Shown piece after piece: positions 1 through 8,809 of a stretch of DNA of 64,000 bases. The notes below the pieces were generated by a model. That model did not search any database. It was not told where the DNA came from and saw only the letters and a list, made by a program, of their open reading frames with translations. Source of the DNA: Bacteroidales bacterium (GTDB lineage: Bacteria > Bacteroidota > Bacteroidia > Bacteroidales > UBA932); assembly GCA_015060325.1 (NCBI GenBank), contig SUYQ01000006.1:41454-105453 (forward strand), read 5' to 3'. A program made the translations under genes and the position numbers. Within the stretch, counting starts at the first letter, position 1. Each line of letters starts with the position of its first letter.

Positions 1-335
1 TGGACCCTGCAACCCGTACTTTCACTGTTGAGATCAAGGTAAACAATGAGAAGAAGGAACTCAGACCAGGCATGTTTGCGAGGGCAAACATTACTTTCGG
101 TTCAAACAACAGCATTGTCGTTCCTGACGTGGCTGTCATCAAGCAGCAGGGTTCCGGTGAAAGATTCATCTACGTTCTCAATGAGGATGGCACCGTAAAC
201 TACAAGAAGGTGCAGATCGGCCGCAGAATGGGCACCGAGTATGAGATCCTTTCAGGTCTCAATGACGGAGACAAGGTGGTTACAGGCGGTCAGATCCGTC
301 TGAAGGATGGAATTAAGGTTATCGTAAACGAATAA
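1..335 (+). CDS. RND efflux periplasmic adaptor subunit, 3' end only
   Basis: This is the last ~110 codons of a membrane-fusion protein; the 5' part lies outside the window. Reading in frame from base 3 gives a segment ending in LRPGMFARA, the usual beta-barrel signature of HlyD/AcrA-type adaptors, followed by the membrane-proximal domain and a TAA at 333-335. Such adaptors are periplasmic, usually lipid-anchored, and connect the inner-membrane RND pump to an outer-membrane TolC-like channel. The RND permease gene starts 9 bases downstream, so the two are almost certainly co-transcribed. The family is clear; the substrate cannot be told from this fragment. Confidence 0.9.
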   Translation, partial: DPATRTFTVEIKVNNEKKELRPGMFARANITFGSNNSIVVPDVAVIKQQGSGERFIYVLNEDGTVNYKKVQIGRRMGTEYEILSGLNDGDKVVTGGQIRLKDGIKVIVNE

Positions 336-344
336 GGTCAGAAT

Positions 345-3300
345 ATGAGCATTTATAGAAAAGCGGTCAATAATCCGGTAACCACGGCGCTTGTATTCAT
401 CGCCATGGCCATATTCGGTATTTTCTCGCTGGTAAATATTTCATTGGACAGGTTCCCTAAGTTCGATGCGAACGTGATCATGGTCATGACTTCGTATCCG
501 GGAGCCAGTGCGGAGGATATCGAGACCAACCTTACCAAGGTCCTCGAAAACTCCCTCAACGGTGTGAGTGATCTGAAGAATATGTCTTCTACATCAAAGG
601 AAAACATATCGCTCATCACTTTGGAATTTGTTGAAGGTGTGGATATTGATGTCGCCACTAACGATGTGCGAGACAAGCTTGACATGGTCAACTCTGTACT
701 TCCGGACGGAGCTTCATTGCCGTTGATCTTCAAGTTCAGTGCTGATGATATGCCGATCATGATCATGGCTGCCACAGCTAAGGAAAGTCTTCCTGCTCTC
801 GAAAAGATCCTGGACGACAAGGTTGCAACTCCTCTTGCCCGTGTATCAGGCGTAGGTACGGTATCTATCGCCGGTGCGCCTCAGCGTGAGATCCAGGTAT
901 ACTGCGATCCTAACAAACTTGAGGCATACGGTCTGACGGTATCTGCAATTTCACAGCTTATCGCTGCGGAGAACAGGAATGTACCTGCCGGTACGATAGA
1001 CGTAGGATCCAATTCATATTCGCTCCGAGTCGAGAAGGAATTCACTTCGGCTGACCAGATGCTTGATATCGTAGTCGGTCACGTGCAGGGCAAGACGATC
1101 TATCTGCGTGATGTCGCCAGAGTTGTAGACGGTGTCGAGGAGAGATATCAGGAAGCATATATCAACGGTATCCAGGGCGCCCAGATCGTCATCCAGAAAC
1201 AGGCAGATGCCAACACTGTGAATGTGATAAAGGGTGTGAAGGAAGAGATGAAGAAGATCGAGAAGAACCTCCCTTCTGACATCAAGATCAGAACTGTCGT
1301 AGATGGTTCCGACAATATCCTCAATACGCTCAACTCTTTGAAGGAAACGATTGTCGTTACCTTCCTCATAGTGATGCTTGTGGTGTACCTCTTCCTAGGA
1401 AGATGGCGCGCAACCTTCATCATCGTACTAGCAATTCCGATATCCCTTCTGGCATCTCTGATGTACTTGTGGGCTACAGGAAATACGCTCAATATCGTTT
1501 CCATGTCTGCGCTTTCGATTGCCATCGGTATGGTCGTCGATGACGCCATCGTGGTACTCGAGAACATTTCCACCCATCTTGAAAGGGGAGCGAAACCTAA
1601 GGAGGCAGCCGTGCATGCAACTCAGGAAGTGGGTATTTCCGTAATCGCATCAACCCTCACGATGCTTGCCGTGTTCATGCCTCTGACAATGATCAGCGGT
1701 ATGGCGGGTCTGATGTTCAAGCAGCTCGGATGGATCACAAGTATCATCATGATCGTGTCTACGATCGGTGCGCTTACATTGATTCCGATGCTCTGTTCTC
1801 AGTATTTGCGCTACAAGCCTAAGAAGAGCAAGCTCAATCAGTTGATCTTCGGAAACTTCAGCAGATTCATCGATTGGATATCAAGAGGCTATGGTCATCT
1901 TATCAAATGGTGTATCGGCCATAGGACGATAGTGATTCTTCTGTCATTGGGTATATTCGTAGCTACGATAGGAATTCTTGGACCAAAGACAAAGACAGAG
2001 TTCTTCCCGAAGGCGGACGAAGGACGTATCACAGTCCAGCTTGAGCTTCCTGCCGGAACAGGTCAGGATATTACCAGAGGTCTTGCACATGAAATCTATG
2101 GAAAGTTTGCTGAGGCTATTCCTGAGATTGTGAACTGCTCTTATGCGTTCGGTCAGGCAGATACAGATAACGCATTTGCGTCGATGCAGAATAACGGAAC
2201 ACACGTTATGGCGTTCAACGTGAATGTCGGAAGTATGGAAGATCGTGACCGTTCTACCGGCCAGATCGCCGATGTCATCCGCGGAATCCTTGCAGACTAT
2301 CCTGAATTCAAGAAGGTCAAGGTTACCGAAGGTGGCGGTGGCGGCATGGGAGGTGCTTCGACTGTCGATCTTGAAATCTATGGATATGATTTCGCGACAA
2401 CCGACCGTATTGCACGTGAACTTCAGGCAAAGATGCTTGAGGCAGGAGGATGTTCGCAGGTTCTTCTGAGCCGTGATGAGTATACTCCAGAGTATCAGGT
2501 GGATTTCGATCGAGAGAAGCTCGCTCTCAATGGTCTTAACAGTACCACAGCAGCGTCTTACCTTACTGCAGCAATGAACGGATCGACGATGTCATTCTAC
2601 CGTGAGGATGGAGATGAGTATGATATCCGTGTACGCTATGCTCCTGAATTCAGAACCAGCATAGAGGATATCGAGAATATCATGATCTACAACAACATGG
2701 GTAAGGGTGTCAGAATCAAGGACCTTGGTAAGGTTATAGAGAGTGAGACGCCTCCTGCAATCCAGCGTAAGAACCGTGAACGTCTCATTACAGTTTCAGC
2801 CATGGTTGCAGACGGAGTGGCCCTTTCTGATGTGGTGGCAAATGCTGAAAAGGTTATTGCGGACACAGAGATTCCTTCAGAACTCATGGTAAGAATCGGA
2901 GGTTCATATGAGAAGCAGCAGGAAATGTTCGGTGACCTGACAATGCTCCTGATGATGATCATCATCCTCGTTTATATCGTGATGGCATCTCAGTTCGAGT
3001 CATTCATGAGTCCGTTTGTGATCATGTTCTCCGTGCCGTTTGCGTTCGTGGGAGTCCTTTTAGGACTTTCTGTTACAGGCACACCTCTGGGTGCTATGGG
3101 TATGATCGGTATCCTGATCCTGATGGGTATCGTGGTAAAGAACGGTATCGTGCTCATTGACTATACTATCCTGATGCGTGAACGTGGATATTCTGTTGCG
3201 GAAGCTTCTGTGATGGCAGCCAAGTCACGTCTTCGCCCTATCCTCATGACTACCCTCACGACGGTCCTCGGTATGGTGCCTATGGCAATCGGAACAGGTG

Positions 3301-3470
3301 AAGGTTCGGAAATGTGGCGTTCTCTCGGTATGGTTGTGGCATGGGGTCTGTCAGTGTCTACTCTGGTAACTCTGGTCATCATTCCTACCATCTATGCTTC
3401 ACTCGCATCCATCCAGGAGCGCCGTGCAGCTAAGAAAGCAGCCAAGAAAGCCCTTCAGGCGTCAAAATAA
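345..3470 (+). CDS. RND-family multidrug/hydrophobe efflux permease (AcrB/MdtB-like)
   Basis: This 1041-residue inner-membrane protein has the length and layout of an HAE-type RND pump: one N-terminal membrane segment (about residues 12-32), a large periplasmic loop, a block of membrane segments (about 335-485), a second periplasmic loop, and a final block from about 850. The proton-relay residues are visible: the Asp pair in VVDDAIVVLEN near residue 398 and the Lys in VVKNGIVLIDY near 931. It would export drugs, bile acids or other amphiphiles using the proton gradient, together with the adaptor just upstream. No TolC-like gene lies downstream, so the outer-membrane channel must be encoded elsewhere or upstream of the window. 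Confidence 0.95.
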   Translation: MSIYRKAVNNPVTTALVFIAMAIFGIFSLVNISLDRFPKFDANVIMVMTSYPGASAEDIETNLTKVLENSLNGVSDLKNMSSTSKENISLITLEFVEGVDIDVATNDVRDKLDMVNSVLPDGASLPLIFKFSADDMPIMIMAATAKESLPALEKILDDKVATPLARVSGVGTVSIAGAPQREIQVYCDPNKLEAYGLTVSAISQLIAAENRNVPAGTIDVGSNSYSLRVEKEFTSADQMLDIVVGHVQGKTIYLRDVARVVDGVEERYQEAYINGIQGAQIVIQKQADANTVNVIKGVKEEMKKIEKNLPSDIKIRTVVDGSDNILNTLNSLKETIVVTFLIVMLVVYLFLGRWRATFIIVLAIPISLLASLMYLWATGNTLNIVSMSALSIAIGMVVDDAIVVLENISTHLERGAKPKEAAVHATQEVGISVIASTLTMLAVFMPLTMISGMAGLMFKQLGWITSIIMIVSTIGALTLIPMLCSQYLRYKPKKSKLNQLIFGNFSRFIDWISRGYGHLIKWCIGHRTIVILLSLGIFVATIGILGPKTKTEFFPKADEGRITVQLELPAGTGQDITRGLAHEIYGKFAEAIPEIVNCSYAFGQADTDNAFASMQNNGTHVMAFNVNVGSMEDRDRSTGQIADVIRGILADYPEFKKVKVTEGGGGGMGGASTVDLEIYGYDFATTDRIARELQAKMLEAGGCSQVLLSRDEYTPEYQVDFDREKLALNGLNSTTAASYLTAAMNGSTMSFYREDGDEYDIRVRYAPEFRTSIEDIENIMIYNNMGKGVRIKDLGKVIESETPPAIQRKNRERLITVSAMVADGVALSDVVANAEKVIADTEIPSELMVRIGGSYEKQQEMFGDLTMLLMMIIILVYIVMASQFESFMSPFVIMFSVPFAFVGVLLGLSVTGTPLGAMGMIGILILMGIVVKNGIVLIDYTILMRERGYSVAEASVMAAKSRLRPILMTTLTTVLGMVPMAIGTGEGSEMWRSLGMVVAWGLSVSTLVTLVIIPTIYASLASIQERRAAKKAAKKALQASK

Positions 3471-3513
3471 AGAGACGTTGATAGACGTAAAATAAAGAAA
3501 ACACGTTAAAAAT

Positions 3514-3807
3514 ATGAAAGGTATATTTATAGCATACGACCAGGCATACAACATGGAGATTGCAGATGCTCTTGAGCAGCTCGGCTGCAGAGGATTTACC
3601 ATGTGGCAGGATATCGCCGGCCGCGGAGGCTTCACTGGTGAACCTCACCTTGGCAACCATGCATGGCCTACAATGAACAACGCGATCCTGACATTCGTTC
3701 CTGCTGACAAGGTCGATGATATCCTTGACCAGCTGAAGGCCATGGATGAGGAAACCCCTGATCTCGGAATCAGAGCGTTTGTATGGAATGTAGAAAAGAA
3801 TTATTAA
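3514..3807 (+). CDS. PG0541-type transporter-associated small protein
   Basis: This 97-residue soluble protein lies 43 bases after the RND permease. It resembles the PG0541 family, small proteins with a PII-like ferredoxin fold that in Bacteroidetes usually sit directly behind RND transporter genes. The recognisable pieces are MKGIFIAYDQAYN at the start, the GEPHLGNHAWP stretch and the closing ADKVDDILDQLKAMDEE region, which fits the last beta-alpha unit of a PII-like fold. A sensor or regulatory partner for the pump is an inference from position and fold; no function is established from sequence. Confidence 0.8.
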   Translation: MKGIFIAYDQAYNMEIADALEQLGCRGFTMWQDIAGRGGFTGEPHLGNHAWPTMNNAILTFVPADKVDDILDQLKAMDEETPDLGIRAFVWNVEKNY

Positions 3808-3851
3808 AATATTCCTTAAATCATCCTGAAAAAGTGATTTAGGTATCAGTA

Positions 3852-3882
3852 TTGTTATTCCAGTCGCAAAATATTATATTTG
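3852..3882 (+). promoter_or_regulatory. Bacteroidetes-type promoter for thioredoxin gene
   Basis: TTG at 3852-3854 is followed after 20 bases by TATATTTG at 3875-3882, matching the -33/-7 consensus of the Bacteroidetes primary sigma factor. The start codon of the thioredoxin gene is 25 bases further on. The -7 box lies inside a perfect inverted repeat (see the next entry). Confidence 0.65.
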
Positions 3883-3892
3883 CGACTGGAAT
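3857..3892 (+). terminator. 14-bp inverted repeat, probable terminator overlapping the next promoter
   Basis: Bases 3857-3870 and 3879-3892 are perfectly complementary (14 bp, loop of 8), and a T-rich stretch follows. The position, 50 bases after the PG0541-type gene, fits an intrinsic terminator. The same bases contain the -7 box of the following gene, so the element could also be an operator. Confidence 0.55.
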
Positions 3893-3907
3893 TTATTTTT
3901 TATTGTT

Positions 3908-4222
3908 ATGGCAAAAGTTGTTAATGATGCGAATTTCGCAGAAGTTCTCAATAGCGAGAAAGTTGTGATGGTGGATTTCTGGGCTACATGGTGTGGACCA
4001 TGCAAGGCAATATCACCTATAATTGATGAGATCGCAACAGAATATGAGGGTAAGGCTCTCGTGTGCAAGTGCAATGTAGATGAGTGTGATGATGTTCCGC
4101 TCGAGTATGGCATCAGAAGCATTCCTACAGTACTTTACTTCAAAGATGGTAAACTTGTCGACAGAAATGTCGGTGCAGCCAGCAAGGATGTCTTCACCGG
4201 CAAGTTGGACGCTCTCCTTTAA
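3908..4222 (+). CDS. trxA: Thioredoxin
   Basis: This 104-residue protein has the normal length of a cytoplasmic thioredoxin and no signal peptide. The redox centre is WCGPC at residues 28-32, and the cis-proline is P73 in the SIPT motif. It reduces disulfides in target enzymes and is itself recharged by thioredoxin reductase. Three additional Cys residues (53, 55 and 60) lie in the middle of the fold, more than in the E. coli enzyme. The gene appears to have its own promoter. Confidence 0.93.
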   Translation: MAKVVNDANFAEVLNSEKVVMVDFWATWCGPCKAISPIIDEIATEYEGKALVCKCNVDECDDVPLEYGIRSIPTVLYFKDGKLVDRNVGAASKDVFTGKLDALL

Positions 4223-4235
4223 TTGATTGACATTT

Positions 4236-4886
4236 ATGAAGAGATTTATTATGGTCATTGCGCTTTGCGCAGTGACTTTTTGGAGTTCGAATACTCTGAT
4301 GGCCCGCGGATTCGGAATCACAGGCGGTGCAAGCTTCACAGGGCTGAAGGATGTAAGTTCTGGTATGACCACAGGTTATCATGCCGGTCTTACTTATAAG
4401 TTCAAACTTCCGTTTGGCTTTGCAATCCAGCCGTCCCTCATGTACCATATGAAGAGTTCGCTTGTCGAGGATGCATATCAGAACGGCAGTTCTCTGGACC
4501 TCAAGACCGGATATCTCGAACTGCCGGTGTCTTTTCAGTGGGGACCTGACCTCATCCTGTTCCGTCCTTTTCTTGATGTAACTCCTTTTGTCGGTTATGG
4601 TTTGAACAACAAGCTTTCAGGTTATTCTGCCGCTTCCGATAAAGTTGTGGTCGAGAAGAACCGGTGGGATGGCATGAACCGTCTTGAGTATGGTCTCGGA
4701 CTTGGTGTCGGTATTGATATATGGAAGTTTCAGGTCATAGGAAGATATAACTGGAATTTCGGTCCTCTCTTCGATGCGGAGGGTGATCTGCCGGATGCTG
4801 ATTCCGTGTTGGAAAGTGCCAGATCTTCCATATTGGATGGAAAGAATTTCGGTGGACTGACTCTGACGGTGGCCTTTATTTTCTAA
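4236..4886 (+). CDS. Outer-membrane beta-barrel protein (PorT/OMP_b-brl_2-like)
   Basis: This is a 216-residue exported protein with an N-terminal signal peptide (about 24 residues ending near LMARG) and alternating aromatic and glycine-rich strands ending in an aromatic residue (FIF), as expected of a small outer-membrane barrel. The reading frame can be extended to a TTG at 4227, but the ATG at 4236 gives a clean signal peptide and is preferred. It follows trxA by 13 bases and may be transcribed with it. Its fold class is the porin-like barrel common in Bacteroidetes; no specific role can be assigned. Confidence 0.75.
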   Translation: MKRFIMVIALCAVTFWSSNTLMARGFGITGGASFTGLKDVSSGMTTGYHAGLTYKFKLPFGFAIQPSLMYHMKSSLVEDAYQNGSSLDLKTGYLELPVSFQWGPDLILFRPFLDVTPFVGYGLNNKLSGYSAASDKVVVEKNRWDGMNRLEYGLGLGVGIDIWKFQVIGRYNWNFGPLFDAEGDLPDADSVLESARSSILDGKNFGGLTLTVAFIF

Positions 4887-4898
4887 TCGCTGAGATTC

Positions 4899-5429
4899 AT
4901 GAAGAAGATAGCAGTCTTTTGCTCCGCCAGTTTCGATATTGATCCAGAATATAATGAAGTTGCCCGCAGTTTTGTCCGGGCAGCTTCTTTGCGTGGTTTC
5001 GGAATAGTCACAGGCGGTACCGTCAAAGGTACGATGGGTGTGATTTCTGACGAGATGCATGCCAATGGAGGATATCATCTTGGAGTAATCCCGAGATTCA
5101 TGAAACAATATGTATATCCGGATCTTTCGGAAGTCATATGGACCGATACCATGGCTGAGAGAAAGACGTTGCTCAGAGATGGAACTTGCGCTGTTGTTGC
5201 CCTGCCGGGTGGCGTGGGTACGCTGGATGAACTGATCGAGACACTTGCTCTTATCCATCTCAAGCAGTACGATGGAAAGATAATGGTGCTGGATCATAAG
5301 GGCTTCTATCAGCCTCTGAAGGCACTTCTGGAACATTACGTCGCTGAAGGTATGTTGAGTGTGGAGACAATGGCCAGACTCCATTTTGCACAGACTCCTG
5401 ATGAACTTTTGAACCTGTTGGAAGATTGA
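4899..5429 (+). CDS. LOG/TIGR00730-family nucleoside 5'-monophosphate phosphoribohydrolase
   Basis: This 176-residue Rossmann-fold protein carries the family signature PGGVGTLDE in the second half and a glycine-rich GGTVKGTMG near residue 38. The family hydrolyses nucleoside 5'-monophosphates to base plus ribose 5-phosphate; the plant members (LOG) release active cytokinins, while bacterial members probably take part in nucleotide clean-up. The protein is cytoplasmic. It is the first gene of a tight run (gap to the next gene 1 base) that continues through trmB. The substrate is inferred from the family only. Confidence 0.85.
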   Translation: MKKIAVFCSASFDIDPEYNEVARSFVRAASLRGFGIVTGGTVKGTMGVISDEMHANGGYHLGVIPRFMKQYVYPDLSEVIWTDTMAERKTLLRDGTCAVVALPGGVGTLDELIETLALIHLKQYDGKIMVLDHKGFYQPLKALLEHYVAEGMLSVETMARLHFAQTPDELLNLLED

Positions 5430-5430
5430 T

Positions 5431-6414
5431 ATGGACATAAAGGTGGTAAAGGATTTTGTCGGAAGCGACTGGACAGCTGTGCAGGAGTGCATTTCATCTT
5501 CCCTGCATAGCGACATAGTCCTTCTTGACAAGACGAACGAATCGATACTTTCCAATTCAGGCAAGCAGCTGCGTCCGTTGCTGACCCTTCTGTTTGCCCG
5601 TGCCTGCTCCGGCGGAAAGGTGACCGAAGCTACCATTAGATATGCTGCAGCGGCGGAGCTGCTGCATAATGCGACGCTCCTTCACGATGACGTCGCAGAC
5701 GGCAGCACCCAGAGAAGGGGAGTGCCGACGATAATGTCGCTTATGGGGCCGTCTGTCGCTGTGCTGATAGGAGATTATTGGCTTGTCAAGGCATTGGACA
5801 TGATACTGATGGATACTCCGTCCGATCCGATAGTGATAAAGATATTCTCCAAGACCCTCAGTGCCTTGGCTGAAGGTGAACTTCTTCAGCTGCAGAAGGC
5901 TCAGAACGGGGATACGGTCGAGGAGGACTATCTCAGGATAATATACAACAAGACGGCCTCGCTTTTTGAGGCAGCGTGTCTTTCTGCTGCTCTTTCAGTG
6001 GGCGTGTCAGAACCGATGGAGCAGGCAGCGAGAGATTATGCTGTGGCACTTGGGATAGCATTCCAGATACAGGATGATATTCTGGACTATTCCGGTACGG
6101 ACTCTGTCGGGAAACCTCTGGGAGTGGATGTGCTGGAACAGAAGATCACCATTCCGCTTCTTGGGGCTTTGGGAAATGTTTCCGAGCAGGAACAGATGCG
6201 GGTGCGGAAGATGGTCAATGATATTGTAGGACATCCTGAATTGAGAGACGAGATAGTGGCTTTTGTCAAGGAGAATGGCGGTCTGGAATATGCCAGACGA
6301 CGTCTGGATGAATATGTGGACAAGGCTGTGCATGCTCTCGACGTCCTTCCGGAGTCTCAGGAAAAGGAATATCTTAAGGAATTGGCATATTTTACTGCCA
6401 GGAGGGATAAATAG
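5431..6414 (+). CDS. Polyprenyl diphosphate synthase (trans, long chain)
   Basis: This 327-residue all-helical prenyltransferase shows the first aspartate-rich motif in LHDDVAD (Asp 86, 87 and 90) and the second in QDDILD (215, 216 and 219); both bind magnesium-diphosphate. It condenses isopentenyl diphosphate onto an allylic primer. Small residues before the first motif (AAAELLHNAT) fit a long-chain product, most likely the side chain of menaquinone in this group. It lies 1 base after the LOG-like gene and 2 bases before holB. The exact chain length (octa- or nonaprenyl) cannot be read from sequence. Confidence 0.92.
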   Translation: MDIKVVKDFVGSDWTAVQECISSSLHSDIVLLDKTNESILSNSGKQLRPLLTLLFARACSGGKVTEATIRYAAAAELLHNATLLHDDVADGSTQRRGVPTIMSLMGPSVAVLIGDYWLVKALDMILMDTPSDPIVIKIFSKTLSALAEGELLQLQKAQNGDTVEEDYLRIIYNKTASLFEAACLSAALSVGVSEPMEQAARDYAVALGIAFQIQDDILDYSGTDSVGKPLGVDVLEQKITIPLLGALGNVSEQEQMRVRKMVNDIVGHPELRDEIVAFVKENGGLEYARRRLDEYVDKAVHALDVLPESQEKEYLKELAYFTARRDK

Positions 6415-6416
6415 AA

Positions 6417-7472
6417 ATGAGATTTGCTGATATCATAGGTAATGCTCCTGTAGCGGACATGCTTGCATCCATGGCGGATAGCGGCAGGGTGGCTCATGCG
6501 ATGCTTCTTTATGAAAATGAGGGCTCAGGTGCATTGGCATTGGCACTTGCCTATGTCCAGTATCTTAATTGTACCAATCCGTCGCACGGTGATTCATGCG
6601 GAGAATGCCCTTCCTGCCGTCAGATGGCTAAACTTGTCCATCCTGATGTCCATTTTGTGTTTCCGGTAAACAAGGGACCGAAGTCGTCAGATGACAAGCC
6701 GACATCCGAGTCTTATCTGAAATACTGGAGGGAACTTGCGGTGGCAGATCCGTATTTTACGGAATCTGACCTCCAGCAGGCTATCGGCATCGAGAGCAAG
6801 AACGGACTGATTGCTGTGGCGGAAGCAAAGTCGATCATCAGCAAGCTTTCGCTGGCGTCCGTTACTGACGGATACAAGGCAGTCATCTTCTATCTGCCTG
6901 AAAAAATGAATCAGGAGACAGCCAACAGGCTTCTTAAGATGGTGGAGGAACCTCCTGAAAAGACAGTCTTTCTGTTTATAACACATGCACCGGAAAAGGT
7001 CCTGCAGACCATTTTCTCGCGTTGTCAGAGTGTGAGGGTAATGCCGCTGACCAAGGAAGAGGCTGCGCGTGTGGAGGCATTGCGTCCGGAGAGGGATATG
7101 GAAGAGTACAATATGTTCATGGACCTGTTCTCCGATCTTCTTCGAGCTGTTGTTTCCCGTGATCTGACAGGTACTCTGGAGTGTGGTGAGGCTATGGCTG
7201 CATTGGACTCCCGCGAAAAACAGAAAGCTTTTTGTAACTTTGCAGCCGGATGCATAAGGAAGATATTCATGCTTCAGCAGAAGCTTCCTCAGATTTCCGA
7301 GGTTGAGGAGCATGAGCATGAGTTCTATTCGGAGATGGCGGCGAAGTGTCCTAAGGGATTCTGCGTGAAGACGATAGCAAACATTGAGAAAGTAGTTTCG
7401 ATGATTGACAGAAATGTCAGTTCCAAGATATTGTTCTGTGACCTTGTCAACAGAATGTTTTTAAATATATAA
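6417..7472 (+). CDS. holB: DNA polymerase III subunit delta'
   Basis: This 351-residue protein is a clamp-loader AAA+ subunit. It contains the four-cysteine zinc module (Cys in CTNPSHGDSCGECPSC) and the SRC motif in TIFSRCQSV that provides the arginine finger for the neighbouring ATPase subunit. The P-loop position is degenerate (GSGALALAL, no lysine), as is normal for delta', which does not hydrolyse ATP. It is cytoplasmic, part of the replisome, and sits in an operon with the prenyltransferase and the RicT-like gene. Divergence in the C-terminal domain is typical of this family. Confidence 0.92.
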   Translation: MRFADIIGNAPVADMLASMADSGRVAHAMLLYENEGSGALALALAYVQYLNCTNPSHGDSCGECPSCRQMAKLVHPDVHFVFPVNKGPKSSDDKPTSESYLKYWRELAVADPYFTESDLQQAIGIESKNGLIAVAEAKSIISKLSLASVTDGYKAVIFYLPEKMNQETANRLLKMVEEPPEKTVFLFITHAPEKVLQTIFSRCQSVRVMPLTKEEAARVEALRPERDMEEYNMFMDLFSDLLRAVVSRDLTGTLECGEAMAALDSREKQKAFCNFAAGCIRKIFMLQQKLPQISEVEEHEHEFYSEMAAKCPKGFCVKTIANIEKVVSMIDRNVSSKILFCDLVNRMFLNI

Positions 7473-7499
7473 TTTACGGCTTCGGCCGATGGTGGAAGT

Positions 7500-8804
7500 A
7501 TGATCAAGGAATCAAAGAAATATGACTGTTCGAGAGGTTGTTCTGTAGAGCGTACCGAAGGCGGCGAACTGGATTGCAATTACCGTCCGGGATGTTGCAA
7601 GCTGGAGGTTTATGACTGGCTTTCAGGAGTCAGCCAGGAGCAGTACAAGGAGTATTTTGAAGTGCGCTTCAAGAATACCCGCAAGGGAATCTATCATAAT
7701 GCGTCTGGTCAGAGCATCAAGACGGGTGATCTGGTGATCGTAGAGGCCGCGAACGGGCATGATCTCGGCATCGTGACTCTTGAGGGGCCGATTGTAGGCC
7801 GGCAGATGAAGTGCCGGAGGATCAATCCTCAGACCTACGAGTTCAAGAAGATATACAGAAAGGCAAAGCAGTTTGACATAGAGAAATGGCAGGAAGCGAT
7901 AGCGAGGGAGCATGAGACCATGATCCGTTCGCGTCAGATTGCTGCCGAGCTTGGTCTTGACATGAAGATCGGTGATGTGGAGTTCCAGGGTGACGGTACG
8001 AAGGCAATCTTCTATTATATCGCTGACGGCCGTGTGGATTTCCGTCAGCTCATCAAGGTCTTCGCTGAGGAGTTCCGTATCAGGATCGAGATGAAACAGA
8101 TCGGTGCGCGTCAGGAGGCTGGACTTATCGGTGGCCTTGGAGTGTGCGGAAGGGAACTGTGCTGCTCGAATTATATCTCCAATTTCCAGTCGATCACGAC
8201 TTCTGCAGCGCGTGTGCAGGATCTGTCGCTGAATCCTCAGAAGCTTGCCGGTCAGTGCGGTAAGCTTAAATGCTGTCTGAACTATGAGACGGCTGTCTAT
8301 ATGGATGCTCAGTCGCGTATCCCTAAGGTACATGAGCCTCTGGAGTTTGAGGACGGACTTGCATATCTGATGAAGACCGACATTCTCAGCGAGACGATGT
8401 ATTTCTCTTATGACCAGACATCGCTCGCCAATCTGTATCCTGTTTATGCAGAGGATGTATGGGAAATCATCAAGATGAACAGACGAGGAGAGAAACCGGC
8501 TTCGCTCAAGAGCGATGATGTTCCTGCTGCACCGGAATTTGTTACAGCTGTCGGCGATGACGCCATCAATCGTTTCGATGAGGCACGCAAACGCAAGAAG
8601 AAAAAGAAGAAGTCGTCCGGAGCCAAGGTTGCACAGAAGCCTGCCGAGGATGCTGCCCGGACCGGTGAATCCAAGGAGATGAATCCGAATACCGGTGAGG
8701 CTCCAAAGAAGAATGCCGGTGAGAAGAACAGCGGACATAAGGGTGGCAGAAACAACAAAGGCCGTCGTGGCGACAGACCAAAGAAGGATACTCCTGCAGA
8801 ATAA
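7500..8804 (+). CDS. ricT: RicT/YaaT-like PSP1-domain protein with basic C-terminal tail
   Basis: This 434-residue protein carries the PSP1 C-terminal domain. Conserved cysteines are seen in three groups: N-terminal CSRGC and PGCCKLEVYDW, then GVCGRELCC and GQCGKLKCC. In Bacillus, RicT works with RicA and RicF as an iron-sulfur complex that influences RNase Y and phosphorelays; in Bacteroidetes the role is not settled. The last ~75 residues are a low-complexity Lys/Ala/Pro/Gly tail that probably contacts nucleic acid or ribosomes. Placement between holB and trmB in one operon is common in the phylum. The start at 7500 includes the first Cys group. Confidence 0.88.
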   Translation: MIKESKKYDCSRGCSVERTEGGELDCNYRPGCCKLEVYDWLSGVSQEQYKEYFEVRFKNTRKGIYHNASGQSIKTGDLVIVEAANGHDLGIVTLEGPIVGRQMKCRRINPQTYEFKKIYRKAKQFDIEKWQEAIAREHETMIRSRQIAAELGLDMKIGDVEFQGDGTKAIFYYIADGRVDFRQLIKVFAEEFRIRIEMKQIGARQEAGLIGGLGVCGRELCCSNYISNFQSITTSAARVQDLSLNPQKLAGQCGKLKCCLNYETAVYMDAQSRIPKVHEPLEFEDGLAYLMKTDILSETMYFSYDQTSLANLYPVYAEDVWEIIKMNRRGEKPASLKSDDVPAAPEFVTAVGDDAINRFDEARKRKKKKKKSSGAKVAQKPAEDAARTGESKEMNPNTGEAPKKNAGEKNSGHKGGRNNKGRRGDRPKKDTPAE

Positions 8805-8809
8805 GGCCT

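Noticed and set aside
6417..7472. Defective clamp-loader subunit because the P-loop lysine is absent
   Set aside because: A degenerate P-loop is normal for the delta' subunit.
7623..8738. 371-codon minus-strand frame opposite ricT
   Set aside because: It is an antisense shadow of a gene with conserved PSP1 motifs and has no domain of its own.
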